In this document: positions 16,391 to 23,942 of the stretch, piece by piece
Numbering within the stretch: position 1 is the first letter of the stretch
How the letters are laid out: every line of letters begins with the position of its first letter
Assembly: GCA_038322815.1 (NCBI GenBank)
Contig: JBBQGG010000033.1
Span: 1-37,675, forward strand
From: PALSA-1296 sp038322815
Lineage (GTDB): Bacteria; Bacteroidota; Ignavibacteria; Palsa-1295
Reading direction: 5' to 3'
DNA: 37,675 nucleotides
The notes under the pieces: generated by a model
The model's input: only the letters and a program-made list of their open reading frames with translations
What the model was told of the DNA's origin: nothing
Databases searched by the model: none
Made by a program: the position numbers and the translations under genes

Positions 16391-16868
16391 CTGCAACGGG
16401 TAGATCAGCAATATAAAACCGTTCTTCTAATATCTCTTTCGTTTTCTTATGGCGGAATTCAAACATTTGTTCCACCATCTTCTTTATAGAAATTGTATCT
16501 GCGAATTTCCCGATAAAACCGAACGGCACTTCATATTCCAGATGGTCTTTCAATTCCGTCAGCGAAGCACAAGGTTGGCTGAAGGTTCTCGTATGTTTGA
16601 AAAATTTCATCGGACCCGATAATACAAGATCGGTTAGCCTAAAGGGTCTTTCATATTCTTCTATGCGTACTATCCAGTGACTCGGAAAAATATTATACTG
16701 CGTCACTTGCATTTCGATAATCTTCCCTTTGCCTTCTCCGGATTCTCTGATAAGTTTTGATTTCATCCATGAGGGCGATATCAAACCAAGATTTTTCGTA
16801 TCGGTATGAAAATCGAATACTGCTTCGATAGGCGCTTCAATAGTAATGCTGCTTTCGATGATCGTCAT
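16374..16868 (-). CDS. SRPBCC-family (START/polyketide-cyclase-like) protein
   Basis: A 164-residue protein of the SRPBCC (Bet v 1-like) superfamily, which binds hydrophobic ligands in a deep cavity. The N-terminal ESSITIEAPIEAVFDFHTD is the usual first strand and helix, the middle has the WIVRIEEYERPFRL strand pair, and HLEYEVPFGFIG then leads into the long C-terminal helix containing MVEQMFEFRHKKTKEIL. This is close to the ligand-binding SRPBCC proteins annotated as YfbR- or CDP-paratose-epimerase-associated. The role is unknown. It lies 5 bp after bcp and overlaps the GNAT gene. Confidence 0.85.
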   Translation of the reverse strand: MTIIESSITIEAPIEAVFDFHTDTKNLGLISPSWMKSKLIRESGEGKGKIIEMQVTQYNIFPSHWIVRIEEYERPFRLTDLVLSGPMKFFKHTRTFSQPCASLTELKDHLEYEVPFGFIGKFADTISIKKMVEQMFEFRHKKTKEILEERFYIADLPVADAGRI

Positions 16869-16873
16869 TCGTA

Positions 16874-17332
16874 TTATCCGGCTAATGCATTCAAAACTTC
16901 ATCGACATGGCCGGCAACTTTTACCTTCGGAAAAACTGCCATGATCTTTCCTTTTTCGTCAATAACAAAAGTAGAACGAACAATGCCCATATATTTTCTG
17001 CCATACATGGATTTTTCCTGCCACACATCATAGGCATTGGCTATTGTTTTCTCCGTATCGGCAATGAGCGGAAAAGGAAGATCGTATTTCGTTTTGAAAT
17101 TCTGATGTGATTTCTCCGAATCAGGACTAACTCCAAGCAGCACAACACCCTTCTTTTTCAACCTCGAATATGAATCTCGGAAATCGCAGGCTTCGGCAGT
17201 GCAGCCTGTTGTATTATCCTTCGGATAAAAATACAGAACTACCTTCGAACCTTTGAGATCTTTCAAAGATACCCTCTTTCCGTTTTCATCTACTCCGGAA
17301 AAATCCGGAGCCTTATCACCTGCTTGTAGCAT
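16874..17332 (-). CDS. bcp: Thioredoxin-dependent thiol peroxidase (BCP/PrxQ)
   Basis: A 152-residue peroxiredoxin of the BCP/PrxQ group, reducing hydrogen peroxide and organic peroxides with thioredoxin. The peroxidatic cysteine is Cys44 and the resolving cysteine Cys49, in NTTGCTAEACDFRD, the standard five-residue spacing. The family start APDFSGVDENG and the segments FYPKD and VSPDSEKSHQNF are present. It is cytoplasmic with no signal peptide. First gene of a five-gene overlapping operon. An inverted-repeat element (17361-17477) lies directly upstream, so the promoter must lie within about 30 bp of it or inside it. Confidence 0.95.
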   Translation of the reverse strand: MLQAGDKAPDFSGVDENGKRVSLKDLKGSKVVLYFYPKDNTTGCTAEACDFRDSYSRLKKKGVVLLGVSPDSEKSHQNFKTKYDLPFPLIADTEKTIANAYDVWQEKSMYGRKYMGIVRSTFVIDEKGKIMAVFPKVKVAGHVDEVLNALAG

Positions 17333-17360
17333 AATATATTTATAAAAAATAATGTAGGTA

Positions 17361-17477
17361 TCATTGCGAGAAGGACTTTAGTCCGACGAAGCAATCCCCG
17401 GAGAGTAGCTGAATCTTAAACATTATATTTAACCTCAGGGGATTGCTTCGTCGTCGTTTCACGGCTCCTCGCAATGA
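17361..17477. repeat. Dispersed inverted-repeat element, copy 2
   Basis: A 117-bp non-coding element with ends TCATTGC ... GCAATGA and inner words GAAGCAATCCCC and GGGGATTGCTTCGTCG. It shares ends and inner words with 1784-1903, including the CTCCTCGCAATGAC tail. It fills the gap between bcp and the lipoprotein gene. Confidence 0.85.
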
Positions 17478-17492
17478 CACATTAGATACTAC

Positions 17493-17957
17493 TTACCTAA
17501 AATTTACTGCTGCCTCACCCTTGGTTATAATTGCAACTGCCCAGTGATGTCCTTTTTGCTTTACCATCCAGAAGAATGCCGATTGCTCTCCTTCATTTGG
17601 TGATTTAACCCGCACCATTCCTGTTTCTTCGATCTCACCATCATTAAGCAAGCCGCCCTGAAGTTCTTCTTTGAGATCACGATCAACATCGGCGCGGGAA
17701 GTCGAGAAGAACTTCTTGTTATGAATATCATAGATACTTCGCATCCAACCAATGTAATCACTTGCAACATACGGATTAGCGAAATATTTTTTGAAAATTC
17801 GCGTTGCGATCATCGAATCCCTTGCTCCGGCATCATTGCGAACTACGGCATCAGCAAATCTTTCAGCAGCTTGAACTTGCTCCGAAGCGCCGCGATCACA
17901 GCTTGCAAGAGCAACGCATAGGAATATGACAACGTAGGGGTACATTGCATGTGCCAT
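17493..17957 (-). CDS. Small predicted lipoprotein, unknown function
   Basis: A 154-residue protein whose family I do not recognise. Starting at the ATG at 17957, the N-terminus MAHAMYPYVVIFLCVALASC is a lipoprotein signal with lipobox ALAS|Cys20, so it is probably anchored in the inner or outer membrane facing the periplasm. An ATG at 17945 (MYPYVV) is an alternative, and the longer frame to 18056 is unlikely because it runs into the neighbouring gene. The mature part is mixed alpha/beta with many charged residues (SMIATRIFKKYFANPYV, FWMVKQKGHHWAVA), which recalls the NTF2-like or DUF4878-type lipoproteins. Both proposed start codons lie inside the inverted repeat 17934-18007, so the N-terminal residues are encoded by that repeat. 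Confidence 0.7.
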   Translation of the reverse strand: MAHAMYPYVVIFLCVALASCDRGASEQVQAAERFADAVVRNDAGARDSMIATRIFKKYFANPYVASDYIGWMRSIYDIHNKKFFSTSRADVDRDLKEELQGGLLNDGEIEETGMVRVKSPNEGEQSAFFWMVKQKGHHWAVAIITKGEAAVNFR

Positions 17958-18007
17958 TCTTCGGAGTTTATATAATTCGAAAGAAGGCACACACAGTGTG
18001 CCCCTAC
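17934..18007. repeat. Inverted repeat bridging two genes
   Basis: The left arm (17934-17965) and right arm (17978-18007) are near-identical in inverted orientation, both beginning GTAGGGG then YACAYTG and a TGTGCC word. It carries the stop codon (TAG) of the DUF4905-like gene in the right arm and the start codons of the lipoprotein gene in the left arm. Confidence 0.75.
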
Positions 18008-18888
18008 CGGAGATCCACCAGCGATACTCCGACGATCTCCCTTTTCTCTTTAACATAAATTAACACTCCACGATGAATAAAGAAATTTTCCGGAACAGGA
18101 TACGGCGTTTCCGCATTTGGCTCATCGCTATAGATGATCTCACCTTTTTCCGTATCCAGAATTTTCAAATGATTACGAAGAAGATTGCCGAGCAATGCCT
18201 GCGGATCATTTGCTATCCTCTCATGATAGGAAAAGATAATATATTTTCCGTACTCTGCAAAATCAATTGTGCCGCGAAGTTCATTAACATCCAATACATC
18301 CGATAACACATTCCCTATCGAAGAAAAAATATCATCGTCAGGAGTGATCGGCTGTGAATAGATCGAATGCTGATCGGCATCAACGATCATGGATTGCATC
18401 GCTAAAATATTATCGCGCTCCGAGCCATACGCTTCAAGCACTTCACCTGAAATACTATCGATTGCAAAGAACTCCTTCCTGCCGAGAGCTTCGCGCTGAG
18501 CATAGATCTTGCCCTCATGCTCGAAGAGCATTGAAACATCGGGCTGCTCCCACCGAAGTTTGCCGGAATGAATATCCAATGCAATAATGCCTTTTGGCTC
18601 CGGCATATCGGGCTTGCGGAATTTCTGAATAAAAATATTATCAGATGTTGCCCGCTCCGAATTAAACCACCATGCCTCATCTATCACTGCATCGCGCCAT
18701 AACATCTTACCACTCACTACATCAAGCGAGAACAGTGATGCCGTCTTCGCTTCCGTATCGCGCTCTTCCCCTGCCAAAATCCCATCCGGTGAGATCAGCA
18801 ATTTCCAGATAATAACCGATGGCATCTGCGTCTTGAAACGCCATAGCGGTTTTAGCTTTTCCGATTTGAAAATGGATAAGATGCTCAT
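18004..18888 (-). CDS. DUF4905-like beta-propeller protein
   Basis: A 294-residue cytoplasmic protein, no signal peptide. It shows repeated propeller-blade patterns, for example SLFSLDVVSGKMLWRDAV, GIIALDIHSGKLRWEQPD and FFAIDSISGEVLEAYGS, each a strand pair ending in a Gly-Lys-Leu-Trp-like turn as in PQQ- or WD-type propellers. The start (PSVIIWKLLISPDGILAGEERD) and the WWFNSE and PEPKGIIALD segments recall DUF4905, known mainly from Bacteroidota and without assigned function; this is from memory. It is upstream of the lipoprotein gene, and the stop codon falls in the inverted repeat 17934-18007. A terminator for the next gene lies upstream of its start. Confidence 0.72.
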   Translation of the reverse strand: MSILSIFKSEKLKPLWRFKTQMPSVIIWKLLISPDGILAGEERDTEAKTASLFSLDVVSGKMLWRDAVIDEAWWFNSERATSDNIFIQKFRKPDMPEPKGIIALDIHSGKLRWEQPDVSMLFEHEGKIYAQREALGRKEFFAIDSISGEVLEAYGSERDNILAMQSMIVDADQHSIYSQPITPDDDIFSSIGNVLSDVLDVNELRGTIDFAEYGKYIIFSYHERIANDPQALLGNLLRNHLKILDTEKGEIIYSDEPNAETPYPVPENFFIHRGVLIYVKEKREIVGVSLVDLR

Positions 18889-18918
18889 AAATTGAAAGCT
18901 CTTAACAGATTTCTTTCA

Positions 18919-18951
18919 ATAAAAAAGCCCTTCAAAGAAGTGAAGAACTTT
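18919..18951 (-). terminator. Rho-independent terminator of the tandem-repeat protein gene
   Basis: On the minus strand a 10-bp stem AAGTTCTTCA / TTGAAGGGCTT-type (two G-U pairs, loop about 5 bases) is followed by TTTTTTATTG. It lies 21 bp after the stop of the 743-residue gene. Confidence 0.7.
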
Positions 18952-18971
18952 TGACGAAAAATTTTAGCAAA

Positions 18972-21203
18972 TTATTTACCGGGATTTAAAATCATATAGC
19001 CGATCTTATAGGTGGATAAAGTATATCCTGCCGTTGAATTTGCAATCGCATCAACTCTAACTTGGAAAGAACCTGTAGCCCTTGTTAAAACCTGCGTTCC
19101 AAATGCAACCCTGTTGGCATTGCCGGCAGAAACAGTCGCATCCATTATTTGCACTAAAACAATACTTGTGGATTTTGCGTATTTATTATTTATTGTAATC
19201 AGACCTGCAAGTTCGGAGGTTGCATTACCAACAGCCAATCCTCCGGTCACTGTTACGGTTACGACTCCGCTAGGACCATCAGCTGAATACGTTGTCCCAG
19301 CAGTAGCAGCGTTTGTTAATGCCGCTGTTCCTACAGGATCTGTCGGATTAGCAGCATTCTCCACCGTTCTTCCCATTGTGAACTCACCATCATTAATTTG
19401 AAGAGCAACATTTGGGGTAGCACTAGTTCCTGTTGTAGTATTTCCACCGCCATTTGCCAAAACAGCGATTGCACCGATATTACCACTATTATTACTGGAA
19501 GCACGACCCCATATTCCGATATTTTGAACTCCTGCTCCATTAGCTGTTGCGTCTCCTCGTACAGCATAATTTTCATCAGTTGTTGTGGAAGAAACAGAAT
19601 TAATAGTCTTTCCAGAGCTGGTTATATCTAATGCAGAGGCGGGCGATGAACCTGCTCCGATACTCAATCTGGAATTGGTATTATCCCAATATAAATTTGT
19701 ACTTGAACTTAGTGCTGATGTGCTCGACCAAAATGCAACCTGTGTGGACGTTCCACTGCCTGTGACACTACCTCCTCCTGCAACGGAAACCCAACTCGTA
19801 TTCGTGCCGTCGGTTTGTAAATATTTTGTGCCATTTCCTGTCTGACTTGGAAGTAAGGCATTCAGCGCTGCGTTGGCCGTTATTTGTCCAGTACCTCCGC
19901 GAGTAATATCAAGAATCCCGTTCATGCTCTGTAAATTTGGCAATTGAGATGCTGTTGCGGAGCCGCTGATTTGTGAAAAACTATAATCATTTGTCGCTGC
20001 AACGACAATTCCTGTGCGTCCGAAAACGGATGTCACTGTTCCCCCGCCCGCTACTGCAACCCAACTCGTATTTGTGCCATCTGTTTGAAGATACTTGGTA
20101 GCATTTCCGGTTTGAGCTGGAAGGAATGCATTCAAAGATGCATTTGCTGTTATTTGCCCTGTTCCTCCGTGAGCAATATCTAAAAGACCATTCAGGTTTT
20201 GTAAATTCGGTAACTGACTTGCTGTTGCACTACCTGAAATCTGTGAGAAATTATAATCACCTATTGCTGAAGTTATTATGCCTGTTCTTCCGAAAACAGA
20301 AGACACCGGAGGACTTATTAGTCCCATCCATGTCGTATTAGTCCCATCAGTCTGTAAAACCTTATTTGCATTTCCGGTTTGTGCAGGAAGAAGAGTGTTC
20401 AACGCAGCATTTGCTGTTATCTGCCCTGTGCCCCCATGAATAATATCTACAATCCCATTCATACTTTGCAAATTCGGCAATTGTCCTGCCACTGCTGATC
20501 CTGAAATCTGCGAAAAGCTATAGTCATTCGCTTGAGCAATCACTGCCCCAGTTCTGGTAAAAATGGACGTTACTCCGCCCGGAGAGATAGCCGCCCAACT
20601 AGTATTAATCCCATCGGTTTGCAGAATTTTATTTGCGTTTCCTGTTTGTGAAGGAAGCAGAGCATTCAATGCTGCATTTGCTGTTATCTGCCCTGTGCCC
20701 CCATGAATAATATCTACAATCCCATTCATGCTTTGCAAATTCGGTAATTGTCCTGCAACTGCCGCTCCTGATATCTGCGAAAAATTATAATCTCCTGTTT
20801 GCGCGGTAACAATTCCGGTTCTTCCAAAAACGGAGATGGCGCCGCCTGCGGAAATTGCCGTCCATCCGGTATTCGTACCGTCGGTAAATAAAACTCTCCC
20901 TGCATTACCTGTCTGGTTTGGCAGCATAGCATTCAAAGCTGCATTCGGAGTTGCAGCCAACCATGCTAATTGTGTATTATCCCAGATAGGTATTTGTCCT
21001 GTTGCTGTTCCTGCGCCGATAAACCCTGCCGGGATCGGTGTAAGCGGCGGCATCGGAAGAATAAGTGTACGAGATCCCGAAAGCGAGGGCGGCGGAACGA
21101 GGAGAAGATAATCTCCATGCCCATCATCGATCTGAAATAAATGCTGGGCAAAGGCACTTCCTGTGAGGCATAAAACTGCCGCGAAAAAGAAGAATATTTT
21201 CAT
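18972..21203 (-). CDS. Secreted tandem-repeat protein, tail-fibre/adhesin-like
   Basis: A 743-residue protein with a signal peptide (residues 1-19, ending SAFA|Q). Residues about 88-475 hold five copies of ALNALLP.QTGN followed by a TDGTNT.W segment, and four copies of S[VI]F.RTG, QISG, LPNLQ and GGTGQITANA, with a period of 89-90 residues. The C-terminal part has WDNTNSRLSIG and a Gly/Thr/Ser-rich strand domain, as in phage tail-fibre-like surface proteins, but the endosialidase chaperone (S74) domain is absent. It ends IGYMILNPGK, and I see no clear T9SS C-terminal signal. It is probably a surface fibre or adhesin; ligand unknown. It is followed by a terminator and appears monocistronic. 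Long antisense frames in the repeats are shadows. Confidence 0.8.
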   Translation of the reverse strand: MKIFFFFAAVLCLTGSAFAQHLFQIDDGHGDYLLLVPPPSLSGSRTLILPMPPLTPIPAGFIGAGTATGQIPIWDNTQLAWLAATPNAALNAMLPNQTGNAGRVLFTDGTNTGWTAISAGGAISVFGRTGIVTAQTGDYNFSQISGAAVAGQLPNLQSMNGIVDIIHGGTGQITANAALNALLPSQTGNANKILQTDGINTSWAAISPGGVTSIFTRTGAVIAQANDYSFSQISGSAVAGQLPNLQSMNGIVDIIHGGTGQITANAALNTLLPAQTGNANKVLQTDGTNTTWMGLISPPVSSVFGRTGIITSAIGDYNFSQISGSATASQLPNLQNLNGLLDIAHGGTGQITANASLNAFLPAQTGNATKYLQTDGTNTSWVAVAGGGTVTSVFGRTGIVVAATNDYSFSQISGSATASQLPNLQSMNGILDITRGGTGQITANAALNALLPSQTGNGTKYLQTDGTNTSWVSVAGGGSVTGSGTSTQVAFWSSTSALSSSTNLYWDNTNSRLSIGAGSSPASALDITSSGKTINSVSSTTTDENYAVRGDATANGAGVQNIGIWGRASSNNSGNIGAIAVLANGGGNTTTGTSATPNVALQINDGEFTMGRTVENAANPTDPVGTAALTNAATAGTTYSADGPSGVVTVTVTGGLAVGNATSELAGLITINNKYAKSTSIVLVQIMDATVSAGNANRVAFGTQVLTRATGSFQVRVDAIANSTAGYTLSTYKIGYMILNPGK
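19779..20942 (-). repeat. Tandem coding repeats of about 267 bp
   Basis: DNA-level repeats encoding the 89-residue units of the secreted protein; the HGGTGQITANAALN segment is encoded by nearly identical DNA in neighbouring copies. Units begin near residues 90, 179, 268, 357 and 447. Copies are close enough to recombine. Confidence 0.85.
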
Positions 21204-21408
21204 ACGTTTAATTATAATTATTTAATATAGGCGCATGCCAGTTACGCCATTGGGCGAGATCAGCCCGACCAAGTAAACATCTATACGCAGACAATGAAGC
21301 CCAAGGTATGCTAAATGAAAAGCTTACTGTGTTTATTAGCATTGCCGGACTTTATCAAATTTCAATGAGCAATTTTTGAAAACGGTGTCTATAAGCTATT
21401 TATTTTCA

Positions 21409-22404
21409 TTATAATAACAGTTCGCGCGCAATGTTTTTCTCTTCTAATCTTATCGGAAGTTTGTCGGGTCCGTAATGGAGTTGAACGGAATTTTCTCCGT
21501 TCGAAGAATTTGAATCGGGAAATTTATCCGTCAGATCATTGTCTTTGATAAATTGGGCTTTCTTTTCTAAATTTCTTTGGGCTTTTAACCTTACTTGAAC
21601 TTTCTTATTTTTTTCGACCCATTCTCTTATTGATATTTTCCGTTCCGCTAATTCATCATTAACTAACTTAAGAACCTGTTCGCATTTGGATTCCCATTTA
21701 TCATATTTATGCTTTGCATACCAGCCGGTATAAGAGTCGCAGTATAAATAAACGACATTATGCAATTCTTGCACATTAAGTGGTGTCCAGGAAAAGTTGT
21801 ATATTTCTGCTTCTTCTTGCTCAAGATCATCAAAAAGATGGCTTACAATAGGTTCGGGAAGTGGTTCTGTGAGTACTTTAATATCTTGTGCAATTGCTGC
21901 AAGTTTTCCTATACCACCGCCTCGCTGAATCTTTTCGGATAGAGGTGTCTGCCTCACGGATTCAGAGAACACTATTATGGTAACCTTATGCTGCTGAAGC
22001 CAGCCTAATATCATAAAAATTAATTCCTCCTTGCGCCGATAATCCTTCGAGGCAAATTCCCATGAATTGATGATAACAAATTTGATCTGGTTTTCCGTTA
22101 TAAGATTATTTAAATTATCTTTATCGGCAGTAATAAGACCGAGGACAGATGTTTCGTAAGTGATGCGCTTATCATTGGTTTTAATGGAGAATTCTTTATT
22201 TATATGTTTACGAATGGATGAATAAAGAAATTGATCGGGCTGGACGGTATTGATATATAAAACATTACCCTTGCCTGTTTCTCTTGCAAGATGCTCGGCA
22301 ACCTGAAGCGAGCAAATAACATTTAACCCTGTTTTAGGTCCGACGCAGGCAGTCACTCCTCCGATTTTTAAATTTGTTATGGATTCCAAATCTGTAGTTG
22401 TCAT
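21409..22404 (-). CDS. RecA/KaiC-fold protein with degenerate Walker A
   Basis: A 331-residue cytoplasmic protein I can only place by fold. Residues 15-60 read like a RecA/KaiC/AAA_25 core, with GGVTACVGPKTGLNVICSL then GNVLYINT, but the P-loop GPKTGLN (22-28) has Leu27 and Asn28 in place of the Lys-Ser/Thr needed for ATP binding. A Walker B-like strand KFVIINSWEF (about residues 107-116), and a VTIIVFSES strand, follow. The GGGIGKLAAIAQDIKVL segment resembles the RecA-fold sensor loop. The C-terminal third (after 230) is charged and helical (KVQVRLKAQRNLEKKAQFI), possibly a coiled coil. Function is unknown; loss of the lysine suggests a structural or regulatory role. It is a single gene, between the tandem-repeat gene and the repeat-rich gap. 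A heptad array and hairpin lie in its leader. Confidence 0.65.
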   Translation of the reverse strand: MTTTDLESITNLKIGGVTACVGPKTGLNVICSLQVAEHLARETGKGNVLYINTVQPDQFLYSSIRKHINKEFSIKTNDKRITYETSVLGLITADKDNLNNLITENQIKFVIINSWEFASKDYRRKEELIFMILGWLQQHKVTIIVFSESVRQTPLSEKIQRGGGIGKLAAIAQDIKVLTEPLPEPIVSHLFDDLEQEEAEIYNFSWTPLNVQELHNVVYLYCDSYTGWYAKHKYDKWESKCEQVLKLVNDELAERKISIREWVEKNKKVQVRLKAQRNLEKKAQFIKDNDLTDKFPDSNSSNGENSVQLHYGPDKLPIRLEEKNIARELLL

Positions 22405-22454
22405 CGTAATCTCTCCTTGAAATGATTTAAAAAAATAGTCCCGTATTTATTTTT

Positions 22455-22482
22455 AGCTTTAAGCTTTTCGCTTTAAGCTTGT
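22455..22482 (+). repeat. Heptanucleotide array in the leader of the RecA-fold gene
   Basis: Four consecutive 7-mers, AGCTTTA AGCTTTT CGCTTTA AGCTTGT, with the pattern MGCTTKW. It lies about 50 bp upstream of the RecA-fold gene start. Confidence 0.55.
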
Positions 22483-22505
22483 TTTTGATCAGCAGATCAA
22501 AAAAA
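22482..22505. terminator. Terminator-like hairpin in a leader
   Basis: A perfect stem TTTTTGATC / GATCAAAAA with loop AGCA. It could terminate in either direction, but no gene ends here: on the minus strand it lies upstream of the RecA-fold gene, so it may act as a leader hairpin or be a leftover of an element. Confidence 0.5.
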
Positions 22506-22623
22506 TATATACTTTTGATAGGTGCCCATCAGAGCACCAACTAATATACATAATTAATTATGGAGATTTACAAAATACATATTTTTTTTGGAAGGAATAA
22601 AATTTGGGCAGGCAAGATTCGAA

Positions 22624-22710
22624 TCAACCACCCCAACCCCTCCTTGAAAAGGAGGGGCTATCTAAAAAAAATCCCCCGCCTTTTCAAGACGGGGGTTAGG
22701 GGGCGGTTGA
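22624..22710. repeat. Inverted-repeat element with two internal hairpins
   Basis: The ends read TCAACCACCCCAACCCC and, on the other strand, TCAACCGCCCC. Inside are the hairpins CCCCTCCTTGAAAAGGAGGGG and CCCCCGCC ... GACGGGGG. It is 87 bp, non-coding, and related by the word CACCCCAACCC to elements at 9207-9250 and 27426-27466. Confidence 0.8.
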
Positions 22711-22746
22711 CCCTGAACCTACCGAGATATGCCAATAGATTTAATA

Positions 22747-22776
22747 ACAAAACCGCACGGCAACGTGCGGTTTTGT
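22747..22776. terminator. Terminator of the cation-efflux gene
   Basis: A perfect 13-bp stem ACAAAACCGCACG / CGTGCGGTTTTGT with a GCAA loop, AT-rich on both sides. It lies 55 bp after the stop of the minus-strand cation-efflux gene. Confidence 0.8.
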
Positions 22777-22831
22777 TTTACGAAGTTGAAAAATCATCTG
22801 TAAAAAAATATGTGCTAACAGACAATCTTTA

Positions 22832-23461
22832 CTATTGGCTCTTTGCAGTCGTACTTTCAAAGGCTTCTTTCGTTTCAGGTATAAGCCAAAGGAGTAATGA
22901 CAGTGATAATATGCTATCCATCCACCACCATCCGCTGAGTGCATTCATCGCTAAACCAAGAACTATAATTCCTGCCATATAGGCATCTATTAATGAAAAA
23001 TCGGCATCTGCACGAAGAGAAGGCATTTCTAATTCTTTTGCAAGCCGGCGTTTACGGAAACCGAGTACGATCATGATAATAAAAGCTGCAGATGATACCC
23101 CTAGCCCTGTAGGGGAAGTTTCGGCAGCATGATGGTTCAATAATCCAAGAATTGCTTCAATTACAATATAGAGGCACAGTAAGGAAAGAGCCGAACCTGT
23201 AATCCACGCCGCTTTATTTTCTGCAGCATTGACAACATCAACCGAGCTTCCCTTAAATTCCAATCGCAATCTCCATAGTAATGTTACCGCAGATAAAACA
23301 TCAACAATGCTATCAATTCCAAATGCAACAAGACTTATGGAATGATCTTTAATTCCGGAATAGATCGCAATAACGGATTCGATTATGACCCATACGATAG
23401 TAAGAACTTCAAGCCGAATGGCAGAAGATAAAGCAGTTGTCCGTAGTCTTGCGTTGTTCAT
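22832..23461 (-). CDS. Short cation diffusion facilitator-like membrane protein
   Basis: A 209-residue protein with about five to six hydrophobic segments matching the transmembrane domain of CDF (cation efflux) transporters. Segment two has SLVAFGIDSIVDVLS (Asp50, Asp54) and segment five has ADADFSLIDAYMAG (Asp154, Asp159), the positions where CDF proteins bind the transported metal. The usual histidine of each site is replaced. It lacks the cytosolic C-terminal domain of about 90 residues. Such short forms are known in the family and may still transport, or form heterodimers. Metal specificity cannot be read. It diverges from the membrane-protein gene at 23496 with only 34 bp between, and is followed by a strong terminator. 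Confidence 0.78.
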   Translation of the reverse strand: MNNARLRTTALSSAIRLEVLTIVWVIIESVIAIYSGIKDHSISLVAFGIDSIVDVLSAVTLLWRLRLEFKGSSVDVVNAAENKAAWITGSALSLLCLYIVIEAILGLLNHHAAETSPTGLGVSSAAFIIMIVLGFRKRRLAKELEMPSLRADADFSLIDAYMAGIIVLGLAMNALSGWWWMDSILSLSLLLWLIPETKEAFESTTAKSQ

Positions 23462-23495
23462 TATGCTAATGTAGAGTTGTTCTTTTTTGAATCTT

Positions 23496-23852
23496 ATGCA
23501 GGAACAGAGTGTTTTTTCCTTTATGAGATCGGCTATAATTATTTACATACTCCTTCTAACAACTGCTTATTATATTGAGCCGTTTGAGCAGGAATATGAT
23601 TGGCATGAAATGGATTCGTTTGAATCCTCTTCTACTTTTCATATTGCAGAAGGGCAGCCGGAGATGAAGGACGCAACCACACGACTTTTCTTGGATGTCC
23701 TCGTCTCCATCATTGTTTTAATGTTTGTCTATGCCCTTCAAATTTTCTGCACCGCATCTGCCTCTCTTGAAAATAGTCTTCTAATAAGATCGCAAATATT
23801 CCGAGCTTCCAATTCTTTCAGATTGCCTTCGCCAGTTCCATTGCGCATATAG
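23496..23852 (+). CDS. Hypothetical two-pass membrane protein
   Basis: A 118-residue protein I do not recognise. It has two hydrophobic segments, about residues 10-28 (SAIIIYILLLTTAYYI) and about 67-86 (LFLDVLVSIIVLMFVYALQI), separated by a 35-residue acidic loop (FEQEYDWHEMDSFESSS) expected to face the periplasm. The last 30 residues are Ser/Arg-rich and cytosolic. The ATG at 23496 is used; the frame could start at a TTG at 23487. It diverges from the cation-efflux gene. The small size and lack of known family make it uncertain that it is expressed, but the clean topology supports a real gene. The acidic loop could bind cations, but this is a guess. Confidence 0.5.
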   Translation: MQEQSVFSFMRSAIIIYILLLTTAYYIEPFEQEYDWHEMDSFESSSTFHIAEGQPEMKDATTRLFLDVLVSIIVLMFVYALQIFCTASASLENSLLIRSQIFRASNSFRLPSPVPLRI

Positions 23853-23942
23853 CATAACCAATTTATACTTACTTTTTTTACGTCGTCATTTTTTTGACGG
23901 CGCGTATTCGTACATTCTTAAATTTTCGGTAAACAACTGGTT

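Larger units (their letters stand above)
22405..22831. other. 427-bp intergenic region
   Basis: Holds no gene I can support. It contains, left to right, a heptanucleotide array, a terminator-like hairpin, an 87-bp inverted-repeat element and a terminator for the cation-efflux gene. An open frame at 22560-22982 runs through these repeats and is not considered a gene. Confidence 0.7.

Noticed and set aside
19012..19401. 129-codon plus-strand frame opposite the tandem-repeat gene
   Set aside because: A by-product of low-complexity repeats on the coding strand; no recognisable features.
19779..20942. CRISPR array
   Set aside because: The repeats are about 267 bp and coding, with no short repeats or spacers.
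22560..22982. 140-codon plus-strand frame
   Set aside because: It runs through an inverted-repeat element and a terminator, then opposite the cation-efflux gene.
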